DNA of 64,000 nucleotides from Saccharothrix sp. (GTDB lineage: Bacteria; Actinomycetota; Actinomycetes; Mycobacteriales; Pseudonocardiaceae), in assembly GCF_031180885.1 (NCBI RefSeq), contig NZ_JAPSLK010000025.1:40347-104346 (forward strand). Direction: 5' to 3'. Within the stretch, counting starts at the first letter, position 1. The number at the start of each line of letters is the position of its first letter. Positions 8,987-17,144 of this stretch are shown here, piece by piece. A model generated the notes under the pieces. It saw only the letters and a list, made by a program, of their open reading frames with translations, was not told the origin of the DNA and ran no database searches. The translations under genes and the position numbers were made by a program.

Positions 8987-9906
8987 GCCCGAACTCCTTG
9001 CGGTGCGGTGAGGGCGAGGAACACGTCGTCGAGGGTCGGGCGGTGCGACGAGACGCGGGCCACCGGGACACCGGACCCGCGCAGGTCGTCGAGGAGGCGG
9101 TGCAGGTGGGCGGCGCTGCCGTCGGACGGGACGCTGAGCAGCAGTCGGGCCGGGTCCGGGAAGCCGTCGAGCAGCGCGGTCGCGGCGTCGAGGTCGGCCA
9201 CCGTGTCGAACGCCAGGTCCACGCGGTCACCGCCGACCTGGGCCTTGAGCGCGTCGGCGGTGCCCTCGGCGGCGACCTTCCCGCGGTGCAGCACGACGAT
9301 CCGGTCCGCGAGCCGGTCCGCTTCCTCCAGGTACTGGGTGGTGAGGAAGATCGTCGTGCCGGTGTGGACGAGGTCGCGGATGGCGTCCCACATCGTCGCG
9401 CGGCTCGCCGGGTCCAGGCCGGTCGTCGGCTCGTCGAGGAAGATCACCTCGGGTCGGGCGACCAGGCTCATCGCGAGGTCCAGGCGGCGGCGCATGCCGC
9501 CCGAGTACGTCTTCACCCGCCGGTCCGCGGCCCTGACCAGGTCGAACCGCTCCAGCAGTTCGTCTGCCCGGCGACGCGCCCCGGCCCGGCCCAGGTGCCG
9601 CAGCCGGCCGATCATCGCCAGGTTCTCCCGGCCGGTCTGCTCGGCGTCCACGGCCGCGTACTGGCCGGTGAGGCTGATCGCGGCGCGCACCCGGGCCGGG
9701 TCGCGCAGCACGTCGTGCCCGGCCACGCGGGCCAGGCCGCCGTCCGGGCGGGACAGCGTGGTGAGGATGCGGATGGTCGTCGTCTTGCCCGCGCCGTTCG
9801 GCCCGAGCAGGGCGAACACCGACCCGGCCGCCACGCGCAGGTCGAGCCCGTCCAGCACGACCGTCGGTCCGTACCTCTTCCGCAGGTCAGCGGCTTCCAC
9901 GATCAC
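8983..9906 (-). CDS. ABC exporter ATP-binding subunit (DrrA-like)
   Basis: A 307-residue ABC ATPase. Walker A is GPNGAGKTTTIRIL, the signature is YSGGMRRRLDLAMSL, Walker B is VIFLDEPTTGLDP, and the switch histidine is replaced by the LTTQYLEE sequence usual for the DrrA subfamily. The C-terminal 80 residues carry the DrrA-type extension (GVPVARVSSHRPTLDDVFL). It pairs with the overlapping permease gene. Two TTGCGTA/TACGCAA palindromes lie directly upstream, between this gene and the divergent TetR gene, so repression by that TetR is likely. Confidence 0.95.
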   Translation of the reverse strand: MIVEAADLRKRYGPTVVLDGLDLRVAAGSVFALLGPNGAGKTTTIRILTTLSRPDGGLARVAGHDVLRDPARVRAAISLTGQYAAVDAEQTGRENLAMIGRLRHLGRAGARRRADELLERFDLVRAADRRVKTYSGGMRRRLDLAMSLVARPEVIFLDEPTTGLDPASRATMWDAIRDLVHTGTTIFLTTQYLEEADRLADRIVVLHRGKVAAEGTADALKAQVGGDRVDLAFDTVADLDAATALLDGFPDPARLLLSVPSDGSAAHLHRLLDDLRGSGVPVARVSSHRPTLDDVFLALTAPQGVRA

Positions 9907-9919
9907 GAGTACCCCCTCT

Positions 9920-9938
9920 TTGCGTATGTCCTACGCAA
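9920..9938. promoter_or_regulatory. TetR operator O1
   Basis: TTGCGTA-TGTCC-TACGCAA is a perfect 7-bp inverted repeat in the 84-bp gap between the divergent exporter and TetR genes, 13 bp from the exporter start codon. It would let the TetR protein control both directions. Confidence 0.75.
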
Positions 9939-9940
9939 AT

Positions 9941-9959
9941 TAGCGTAGCTCATACGCAA
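9941..9959. promoter_or_regulatory. TetR operator O2
   Basis: TAGCGTA-GCTCA-TACGCAA repeats O1 with a single mismatch in the left arm, and its centre lies 21 bp from that of O1, two helical turns. Two sites on the same helix face suggest cooperative binding by two dimers. Confidence 0.7.
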
Positions 9960-9990
9960 TTGCGGGCGGAAGCCCTAGACTCTGGAAGCG

Positions 9991-10764
9991 ATGACCGAGA
10001 TGCCCGCCGACATCGCGCTGCTCTGGGGCCTGCGCGAGGCGCCACGCCGCGGCCGCCGACCGACCCTGACGGCGGCGGACGTGACCAAGGCCGCCATCGC
10101 CGTGGCCGACGCGGAGGGGCTCGGCGCGGTGTCCATGGCCCGCGTGGCGGCCGAACTGGGCAACTCGACGATGGCGCTCTACCGGTACGTCAAGAGCAAG
10201 GACGAGCTGCTCACGCTCATGTCCGACGCGGCACTGGACGACCCGCCCGAGCTGCCCGCCGACGGCGACTGGCGCGCCGGCATCACCCTGCTGGCCCGGT
10301 CCATGCTCGACGTCTGGCGCCGACACCCGTGGTACGTGCAACTCCCGGTCAACGGCCCCCCGGCCGGCCCGCGCAACCTCCAGTGGTTCGACCGCCTCCT
10401 CAGCGCCCTCGCCGACACCCCGCTGGACGAGGGCGAGCAGGTCGGCGTGGTGATGGGCCTGCTCACCTTCGTCCACGGCGAGATGCGCCTGCGCTCCGAA
10501 CTCGCGGCCGGCTACCGCAACAACCCGGAGTCCTTCGGCCGCGCCTACGCGGCGGCCCTGCGGCGCCTGGTGGACCCGCGCGAAATGCCCGCACTGCGCC
10601 GGATCGTCGACGCCGGCGTGTTCGACGTGGACAGCCTCCACGACGAACCCGACCTGGACGCCGACTTCACGGCCACCCTGAACCGCTACCTGGACGGGGT
10701 CGCCGCCCACATGGCACGCCGTGCTCAGGGTCGTTCTCAGAGCATGGGCGGCAACAGCCGATAG
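9991..10764 (+). CDS. TetR-family repressor with TetR-class C-terminal domain
   Basis: A 257-residue regulator. The N-terminal helix-turn-helix (about 28-75) includes VTKAAIAVADAEGLGAVSMA and LGNSTMALYRYVKSKDELL. The C-terminal ligand domain resembles the classical TetR class (drug-responsive regulators next to exporters). It is divergent from the DrrAB-like genes, with two palindromes in between, so it most likely represses the exporter and itself until a ligand binds. Its 3' end overlaps the convergent PRC-barrel gene by 28 bp. Confidence 0.93.
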   Translation: MTEMPADIALLWGLREAPRRGRRPTLTAADVTKAAIAVADAEGLGAVSMARVAAELGNSTMALYRYVKSKDELLTLMSDAALDDPPELPADGDWRAGITLLARSMLDVWRRHPWYVQLPVNGPPAGPRNLQWFDRLLSALADTPLDEGEQVGVVMGLLTFVHGEMRLRSELAAGYRNNPESFGRAYAAALRRLVDPREMPALRRIVDAGVFDVDSLHDEPDLDADFTATLNRYLDGVAAHMARRAQGRSQSMGGNSR

Positions 10765-11156
10765 CTCTCGGTGTAGTAGTCGCCGGTGCGCCTGCGATGT
10801 TCCTCGGCGTCAGCGTCCGGGTCGTACTCGGGAGCGTTCTTGATCTGCTCCTTGGTCCGGTCGACGTAGACCTTGCGCTCTTCGTGGTCCACCCGGTGCA
10901 CAGTCCCCACCGGCAACACGACCTTCCGCCCGAAGATCCACGGCCCGGTGTCGACCATCAGGCAGTCCGCGGGCACAAGCGCGTTGTCCTCGTCGATCTC
11001 GCCGATCCGACCATCGGTCGCTTCGACTTCGTACCCGATCAGCCCGGTATCAGGCCGTTCATCACGACCCTCGGCATCCTCGGTGTCCGCAGCATCACGC
11101 TCAGCCAACCAGGTCGGATCCCGCCACACCCAGGGGACGAACGGAAACGGCTGCAT
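10737..11156 (-). CDS. PRC-barrel domain protein
   Basis: A 139-residue acidic protein. The central part (about 35-95; LIGYEVEATDGRIGEIDE, then a WIFGRKVVLPVGTVHRVD segment) is a PRC barrel, the small beta-barrel also found in RimM and photosynthetic reaction centres. A charged tail follows with KEQIKNAPEYDPD, a pattern seen in actinobacterial PRC-barrel stress proteins. The ATG was chosen for its GGGAGG site seven bases upstream; the frame continues upstream without such a signal. The cellular role is not known. Confidence 0.85.
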   Translation of the reverse strand: MQPFPFVPWVWRDPTWLAERDAADTEDAEGRDERPDTGLIGYEVEATDGRIGEIDEDNALVPADCLMVDTGPWIFGRKVVLPVGTVHRVDHEERKVYVDRTKEQIKNAPEYDPDADAEEHRRRTGDYYTESYRLLPPML

Positions 11157-11522
11157 ATCAACCTCCCAGATCGATGCCCACCCCCGGACTACCCTCGATC
11201 GCCCCACCGAACACCCGCCCAGACACCGCATCACCAACCGTGATTGACCCGTTTGGTCGCTGTGAGATCAAGCGGGGCCGGTCATAGTGCTCTTCGGGGT
11301 CGGGAACCTCGCATCACGACTGGGCGGCGTTCGGTCGGCCTTGGGGGGCTGGTACATGAGATCGCGCGTTGTCGCGCAACCTGTGCGGCGTTCGCTCCGC
11401 GATCATTCTGCCCGCTCTCGGTGGCCGTCGCGATCTGCGGAACCTTCAGCGGCCGGCTTGGCGGCGGTAGTCCGACCGAGGTGGTTCGGGTAGACGATCG
11501 GCCTTTGGGCAGGCGCACCGTT
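11157..11522. other. Gap of 366 bp with no convincing gene
   Basis: Short open frames exist on both strands, but none has a ribosome binding site together with codon bias or a recognisable domain. It must hold the promoter of the PRC-barrel gene at its left end. No clear hairpin or repeat was seen. Confidence 0.5.
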
Positions 11523-14156
11523 TCAGCAGTGCCGGGTGTCGTCGGGAAGCATGAGGACGCAGGTCGGGGGTTCGGCGGTGTTCTTCACGTCCGGCACGCG
11601 CAGGATGGTGATAGGGCGGTGGTCGCCCGCTCGGCCCGCCCGGAAGTCGATGGCGCCGGACGCACCGTCGTAGCAGTTACCCCGTGGAGCGTCCGGGGTG
11701 GTGGGGCAGGTGAGTTCGAGGAGTTCGTGGGAGATCGCCGCGCGGTTCGGGGTGCGGGTGGTGGGGTGGGTGCGGGCTGATTGGTTCCAGCGGATTGCGT
11801 GCAGGAACAGGCCGGCGCTGTCGTAGGCGATGGCGACCCGTTCACCGATCCACGGGATCTTGTTCTTGTCCAGCAACGCACCCAGGGCGCGCCACGCCGG
11901 TGGGTCCTCGTCGGTGGGCCGGCGCAAGTCGCGCAGGGCGGAGCACAAGGCCGTCGGGGTGCTCGGCGGCGTGGAGGACAGCCAGTCGCGGTTGTCCAGG
12001 ACCGCCACGCCACCCAGCGAGACGTACAGGATCTCCTTGCCGGCGTAGTCGGGGTCGTCGCGCTTGTCGGGTTGGGCGACGAAACGGGCCACGGTGTCGC
12101 CGCCCAGGATCGTGGGCAGGTTGCCGGCGCATTCGCCGAGGACGCGGTCCAGGAAGCCGTCAAATGCGGCCTGCCTTCCCGCGTAGACAGCAATCCTGTT
12201 GCCGCACAAGGGCTTTGCGCTGCTCACCGCGCCGTCCCAGTAGCGGAAGGACGCCTCGCCCACCTGGGCCGCCAGCTCAGCGCGCAGCGACGCCAAGTAA
12301 CCGTCGCCCGGAATATTGCGCTGTTGGTACACGTCCACCGGCCTCCCCGAGCGGTCGACGTAGGCCTTCACGATCGCGGCCTGGGCGCGGTTGCCGGGTA
12401 CGAACTGGAAGTACATCGGGGAACGGGTGGCCACGGAGTCGCCGGTCAGGGTGGTGCCGATGACCGGAATTCCGTTGTCCCCCAAGGCTGCGATGGCGGT
12501 TTCCACCGGGTCCACGGTGCGGCCCATGCCGACCACGCCCATCAGGGATGGATCGGATGTGAACAGCGGGATGAGGAAGTCGTCGGTCACCTCCCTCGCG
12601 CGGTTCATCTCGTAGCCGCCGTTGGCGATGAGCACGCGCAGCAGCGGGCCGTTGTGGTCGCTGGGGACGTTGTCCTGGGACTGGCGCAGCAGCAGGCCCG
12701 TGAGCTGCTCGGTCACCGAGTCGGCGGAACCCAACTCGCCCTCCGGGTTGGTCAACTCCGAGAAGTAGACGATGCTGACCAGCGGACGGTCCGGGTCCAC
12801 CGCGTGCAGGTCCTCGGCCTTCTCGTTGAGTTCGAAGATCGCTCGCTGCGCCGCCCGAAGCCGTTGGTTGTCGCCGAAGACCTGCGCCGCGCTGTCGCTG
12901 TAACCGACGCACTCGCCACCGCGCGCGTCCTCGACCCACCGCACGCCCACGCCCGCGCGTGGCGACGGCAGGCAGTCGCCGGTGATCCGGGGCCACAGCC
13001 ACGACCCGCCGGTGGTGGCGGCCAGGGCGAGAGCGATCACCGTGGCCAGGACCAAAGAAGAACGGCGTGCGAGCACCGGGACCGGTCGTGGGTGGATCGG
13101 CTCGACGGCGGTGTCGTCGTCCGGCGACAGGTCAACGGTGATCACCCGCATGCCGTCACCCAGGAGGCGCTTGCGGTTCGGCCGGTCGACCCAGGCGTCC
13201 AGGTCGTCACCGATCCGGTGGACCGGTTGCGCCATACCGGTTTTCGTCAGCCACTGCGGGTGATCGCGCATGGTGGCGACGACGAGCAGCGGCGCGTGCG
13301 CGGGGGATTCCTTGCGGACGTCGTTGATCAGGTGCAGCAGTTCGCCGCCGGCGTTGTCCTCGGTGACGTTGTTGAGCAGTACCAACGGGTACATCGTGCG
13401 GCGGAAGCGGCGCAAGCGGAAGGTTCCGGTGCCGTAGGCGGTTCTGAGGTCGTTCAGGAAGGCGTGGACGAGGAGTTTCTTGAGTTCCCACTGGCCTTGC
13501 TCGTCCTCTTCGTGGTCCCGCTGGGCGGCGAGGCGTTCGGCGAAACCGACGAACCCGGTGGAGTGGCCGGGCAGCGCGAACCGTTGCCGCATCAGCCAAC
13601 GCGGCTCCGCGCCGAACGGCCACACCCCGCGCGACCAGAGCCAGTAGCGCACGGGCCGGTGCCAGGCGACGAAGATCGCGAGGAAGAACTGCGCCCACGG
13701 CGGGAGCGCCGCCCTGGCAGCGGCGCCGGCTTCGACACGTTCGGGGTCGGGCTCCTCACGCCGCCTGCGCCACGCCCCGGCGAGCCCGCCGTCCCGAGTC
13801 TGCCGCGTGATGTCGTCCACCAGCCGGAAGTGCGGGAACGCCCGCACCCGCTGGTCGCCGAACCGGTCCTCCGCCAGCCGGTCGCGCACCTCGACGAGCA
13901 GCGGGAGGAGCGGGGGCCGCTGTCTCGCGGACACGTCGGCGACCGGCGGGTTCTCCGCGTCCACCCTGGCGAACAGGACCTTCGGCGGTTCGGCGTCCGC
14001 GAGCCGGCGGGCCAGCGCGACCGAGGAGCGCTCGGCGGCGGGCTGCCCGATCAGGCAGACCAACGGCAACGCCCGTTCGCCGCGCTTCGGCCGGTCCAGC
14101 AAGGCTTTCAGCACTCGGGAGACGCTGTGCGGACCGCGTAAGGCAGGGGTGGACAA
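11523..14156 (-). CDS. Large NTPase-like / membrane / extracellular type 1 binding-protein fusion
   Basis: An 877-residue protein with three parts. Residues about 25-345 look like a cytosolic P-loop NTPase fold that has lost its Walker A: the first strand-loop reads LVCLIGQPAAERSS without GK[ST], and the Walker-B-like strand is YPLVLLNNV. One membrane helix spans about 366-388 (SSLVLATVIALALAATTGG). Residues about 400-877 are outside the cell and resemble the type 1 periplasmic binding fold used for amino acids (ANGGYEMNRA, LMGVVGMGRTVDPVETAI, NGIPVIGTTLTGD), with several cysteines. This suggests a receptor that passes ligand binding inward. It lies next to a methyltransferase/STAND pair in the same orientation. 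Function is not known. Confidence 0.85.
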   Translation of the reverse strand: MSTPALRGPHSVSRVLKALLDRPKRGERALPLVCLIGQPAAERSSVALARRLADAEPPKVLFARVDAENPPVADVSARQRPPLLPLLVEVRDRLAEDRFGDQRVRAFPHFRLVDDITRQTRDGGLAGAWRRRREEPDPERVEAGAAARAALPPWAQFFLAIFVAWHRPVRYWLWSRGVWPFGAEPRWLMRQRFALPGHSTGFVGFAERLAAQRDHEEDEQGQWELKKLLVHAFLNDLRTAYGTGTFRLRRFRRTMYPLVLLNNVTEDNAGGELLHLINDVRKESPAHAPLLVVATMRDHPQWLTKTGMAQPVHRIGDDLDAWVDRPNRKRLLGDGMRVITVDLSPDDDTAVEPIHPRPVPVLARRSSLVLATVIALALAATTGGSWLWPRITGDCLPSPRAGVGVRWVEDARGGECVGYSDSAAQVFGDNQRLRAAQRAIFELNEKAEDLHAVDPDRPLVSIVYFSELTNPEGELGSADSVTEQLTGLLLRQSQDNVPSDHNGPLLRVLIANGGYEMNRAREVTDDFLIPLFTSDPSLMGVVGMGRTVDPVETAIAALGDNGIPVIGTTLTGDSVATRSPMYFQFVPGNRAQAAIVKAYVDRSGRPVDVYQQRNIPGDGYLASLRAELAAQVGEASFRYWDGAVSSAKPLCGNRIAVYAGRQAAFDGFLDRVLGECAGNLPTILGGDTVARFVAQPDKRDDPDYAGKEILYVSLGGVAVLDNRDWLSSTPPSTPTALCSALRDLRRPTDEDPPAWRALGALLDKNKIPWIGERVAIAYDSAGLFLHAIRWNQSARTHPTTRTPNRAAISHELLELTCPTTPDAPRGNCYDGASGAIDFRAGRAGDHRPITILRVPDVKNTAEPPTCVLMLPDDTRHC

Positions 14157-14197
14157 AGTTTTCCCCGTTCCTGTGAGGCGTCACCGCGAGTATCGCT

Positions 14198-14791
14198 TCA
14201 CGTGCCGGAGTCGTTGCGCCCCAAGCCTCCTCCATCGGCCACCGATCGAACCCCGACCACGACAGCCATGTCCGGCGCCACCTGTACCTCGGTAGCGGTG
14301 AGCTGCGCGTGGGTCAGGTAACGCATGCGCAGCACATCCACCTCCCCGGCGTACCGCGGCGGCCAAGTGGTGGCAGGCACGAAGTCGTCAAGCACAAGAA
14401 CCCCACCCGGCGCCAGCAGCCCCACCACACCGTCCGGATCGTCCCGCTTACCGCCACCATCGCAGAACAGCAGGTCGAACGGCCCGTGCTCACGGAGTGC
14501 GGTCCAGTCGCCGGTCAAGACGGTCACGCGGGGGTCGTCGGCGAACAACGCCCGAGCGGCCCGGGCACGCTCGACATCCCACTCGACAGTGGTGAGCCGA
14601 GCCCCGGCAGCCATCCCGGCCACCAACCACGCCGCCCCCACCCCGTAACCCGTGCCAGACTCCCCAAGCCGCCCACCGGGCTTGCTCGCGGCCAGCACCG
14701 CGAGCAACCGACCCGTGGCGTCCCCACTGCTGTGCTCGAACCCGGCGGCTTCGGCGTTGGCGATCGCCGCGCGCACCAATGCTGGTCTCAT
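14198..14791 (-). CDS. SAM-dependent O-methyltransferase-like protein
   Basis: A 197-residue class I methyltransferase resembling the small O-methyltransferase group (catechol or caffeoyl-CoA type). Motif I is LGESGTGYGVGAAWLV, the acidic loop after strand 2 is TVEWDVERA, and FDLLFCDGGG gives the strand-4 motif; GGVLVLDDF follows. The ATG lies inside the stop of the STAND ATPase gene (overlapping ATG and TGA), so the two are translationally coupled. Its substrate is unknown. Coupling to a STAND protein raises the possibility that it is an effector or signal-forming enzyme, which is speculation. Confidence 0.85.
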   Translation of the reverse strand: MRPALVRAAIANAEAAGFEHSSGDATGRLLAVLAASKPGGRLGESGTGYGVGAAWLVAGMAAGARLTTVEWDVERARAARALFADDPRVTVLTGDWTALREHGPFDLLFCDGGGKRDDPDGVVGLLAPGGVLVLDDFVPATTWPPRYAGEVDVLRMRYLTHAQLTATEVQVAPDMAVVVGVRSVADGGGLGRNDSGT

Positions 14792-16959
14792 ACCCCGATT
14801 GTCGGGGGAGGGTCGAAGCTCTGAGGAGGTTCCAAGCCGGCAAGGAGCGAGCGCACCGACTCCGCCTCCGAGAGGCGGCTCTGTGCCCGGTAGAGGCTGT
14901 ACGCCTGGTGCAGCACCTCGCGGGCCTCCACCTGCTCCCCGACGGCGGCGAGGCAGCGGCCGAGACCCGCGGTGCTGTCGGCCGCGCCGTAGGCGTTCCC
15001 CAGTTGGCGGCGCAGCCGAAGGGCTTCCCGGTACAGCGTGACGGCGGTGTTGTGGTCGCCGGAGCGGACGTGGACGTCGGCGAGGCAGTCCAGCGACGCC
15101 GCTTCGCCGTCGAGGTCGTTCAGCTTTCGCGACAACTCCAGCGACCGGGCGCAGAGTTCGCGCGCCTGCGCGTGCTCGCCGAGGTGGGCCTGGTAGCTGC
15201 CGGCGAGGTTGAGCGCCCTGGCCTCCCACACCGGCGTGCCCGCGTCGCGGAAGAGGGGCCACGCCAGCATGGCGTGCTCCAGCGCGTTCGCGTAGTTTTC
15301 CCGCGCTTCCCACGCGTGGGCGAAGTTCTGGTGCGCCCGCGCCTGCTCGCGCACGTCGCCCGTGCGCACCGCCAGTTCCAGCGCCAGGGTCAGGTGCCGT
15401 ACGGCCTCGTCGTGCGAACCACGTCGCGACGCGGCGAAGCCGAGGTACCGGTGCGCCTTGCCCAGCAGGCCGTCGTCGTCCAGCGCCCGCGCCGCGTCCA
15501 GGGCGTCCTGCCACAGCGCGAAGTGGTCGTGGACGTGACCGCGTCGCCAGTGGAACGTGTCGAGCGCGTACGCGAGCTGCCAGACCTTGGCGTGCCAGCG
15601 GCGGGCGACGGCGACCTTCCCGGCGGCCAGCAGGCAGGCGTGCTCGGCGTCGAGCCAGTCGAGCGCAGTGGTGCGGTTCGGGAAGTCCAAGGGGCGGCAG
15701 CCGGTCGTCGGTTCGGCGGTCGGCACCCTCGTCCGCTGGCCGTCGACCTGTACGGACGCGGCCAACGCGGTGTGCAGGTGGAAGTCGACGAACCGCTCCT
15801 GCGCGGCGGTCCGGTCGGTGTCGCTGTCGAGCTGTTCGGCTTTCTCCAACGCCCATAATCGCACCAGGTCGTGCATGCGGAACCGGCGTGGCGCGTGGTT
15901 CTCCACGAGGTGCGCCTCGACCAGGTGCCGCAGGAGCCGTCGGCTCTCCGCGTCCGACACCGCCGCCAGGCTCGCCACGGCGGCGGTGGTCGTGTCCGGG
16001 GCCGTCACCTCGCCGAGCAGCCGGAACACCCGCGCCTCGGCGCCGGGCAGCGCGCGGTACGACCAGTCGAACACCGCGCGGAGGTCGTGCTGCGGGATCC
16101 GGCCGTGGAACGCGTCCAGCCGCCGACCGGCGTCGCGCAGTTCGGCCACGAACTCGTCCAGCGGGAAGTGCGGGTACATGACCGCCCGGGCGGCGACGAT
16201 GCTCAGCGCCAGGGGCAGCCGGCCGGTCAGCTCGACCAGGGCGCGGACCGCGTCCGGTTCGGCCGCGACCCGGTCGGCGCCGAGGTAGCCCGCGAGCATG
16301 TCGACCGCGGCTCGTCCGGTCAGCACGTCCAACGACAGCAGCCGTGCGCCGTGCGCGCTCACCAGGCCGCTCAACGTGTTGCGGCTGGTCACCAGCACGG
16401 TGGACGTGCCGCTGCCGGGCAGCAGCGGCAGCACCTGCTCCTCGTCCACGGCGTTGTCGAGCACGACCAGCACCCGGCGGTCGGCCAGGAGCGTCCGGTA
16501 GAGCGCGGCCTGCGCGTCGAGGTCGGCGGGGATCGAGGCGGGCGCGACGTTGAGCGCGTCCAGGAAGCCCCGGACGGCGACCGCGGGGTCCAGCGGCTTG
16601 CCGCCCGGGTCGAACCCGCGCAGGTTGACGTAGAGCTGCCCGTCGGGGAAACGGGACTGGTTGAGGTGGGCCCAGTGCAGCGCGAGCGACGTCTTCCCGA
16701 CACCGCCCATGCCGCCGATCGCAGAGATCGCGACGGTCGCGCCGTGCCGAGCGCCCTCGTCCACGGCTTCCGCGAGCACGGCGAGCTCCGGTTCGCGGCC
16801 CGAGAACGAGCGCGGAGCGGCGGGCAGTTGCCGCGGCACGACCGGCCCGGCCGCGGCGGACCCGTGGATGTGGACGTCGCCGGAGATGGTGCCCGCCTGC
16901 ACCGCCGTGTGCGGGTTGCCCCCGATGTCGTTGCGTGTCGTGGCGGTGTCGTCCGCCAT
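14788..16959 (-). CDS. STAND ATPase: NB-ARC domain plus TPR array
   Basis: A 723-residue signal-transducing ATPase. A short N-terminal segment (about 12-34) contains VQAGTISGDVHIHG, a motif found at the start of many actinobacterial STAND proteins. The NB-ARC core follows: FSGREPEL at 52, Walker A GGMGGVGKTS at about 82-91, Walker B LVVLDN at 164-169, the STVLVTSRN sensor, LPLALSIVAARA (GLPL-like) and MHDLVRLWA (MHD). TPR repeats fill about 440-710 (for example ALEHAMLAWPLFRDAG). There is no N-terminal DNA-binding domain, so it is not an AfsR/SARP regulator. GGAG lies eight bases before the ATG. The overlapping downstream methyltransferase may be its partner. Confidence 0.92.
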   Translation of the reverse strand: MADDTATTRNDIGGNPHTAVQAGTISGDVHIHGSAAAGPVVPRQLPAAPRSFSGREPELAVLAEAVDEGARHGATVAISAIGGMGGVGKTSLALHWAHLNQSRFPDGQLYVNLRGFDPGGKPLDPAVAVRGFLDALNVAPASIPADLDAQAALYRTLLADRRVLVVLDNAVDEEQVLPLLPGSGTSTVLVTSRNTLSGLVSAHGARLLSLDVLTGRAAVDMLAGYLGADRVAAEPDAVRALVELTGRLPLALSIVAARAVMYPHFPLDEFVAELRDAGRRLDAFHGRIPQHDLRAVFDWSYRALPGAEARVFRLLGEVTAPDTTTAAVASLAAVSDAESRRLLRHLVEAHLVENHAPRRFRMHDLVRLWALEKAEQLDSDTDRTAAQERFVDFHLHTALAASVQVDGQRTRVPTAEPTTGCRPLDFPNRTTALDWLDAEHACLLAAGKVAVARRWHAKVWQLAYALDTFHWRRGHVHDHFALWQDALDAARALDDDGLLGKAHRYLGFAASRRGSHDEAVRHLTLALELAVRTGDVREQARAHQNFAHAWEARENYANALEHAMLAWPLFRDAGTPVWEARALNLAGSYQAHLGEHAQARELCARSLELSRKLNDLDGEAASLDCLADVHVRSGDHNTAVTLYREALRLRRQLGNAYGAADSTAGLGRCLAAVGEQVEAREVLHQAYSLYRAQSRLSEAESVRSLLAGLEPPQSFDPPPTIGV

Positions 16960-17044
16960 TCGGTGCTCCAAGGCGTGTGGGACGAATGAGCGGCAGGGTA
17001 GTGGTTGAGCCGTCGTGGTCCGGGGTGTTCGCGTGAACTGGGCT

Positions 17045-17117
17045 CGCAGCCGCACAAATGCGGTTTCGTTGTGGCCTGCGCGAAACGGCTGCGTTGTGCA
17101 ACGATCCGTCCGTTGTG
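17045..17117. promoter_or_regulatory. Divergent promoter region with CGTTGTG repeats and an inverted repeat
   Basis: The 185-bp gap between the STAND gene and the divergent nuclease gene holds three direct copies of CGTTGTG (17067, 17092 and 17111). It also holds an 8-bp inverted repeat, CGCAGCCG (17045-17052) with CGGCTGCG (17086-17093). These may be regulator sites for one or both genes; no binding protein can be named. Confidence 0.35.
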
Positions 17118-17144
17118 CGACCGTCGACCGAAGGCCTTCCTGCG

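Noticed and set aside
11781..14141. A 786-codon plus-strand frame opposite the receptor-like fusion gene
   Set aside because: Low-complexity residue use, no start signal, and the minus strand shows a membrane helix and a recognisable binding fold.
14788..16959. AfsR/SARP-type pathway regulator
   Set aside because: NB-ARC and TPR are present, but there is no N-terminal winged-helix or BTAD region.
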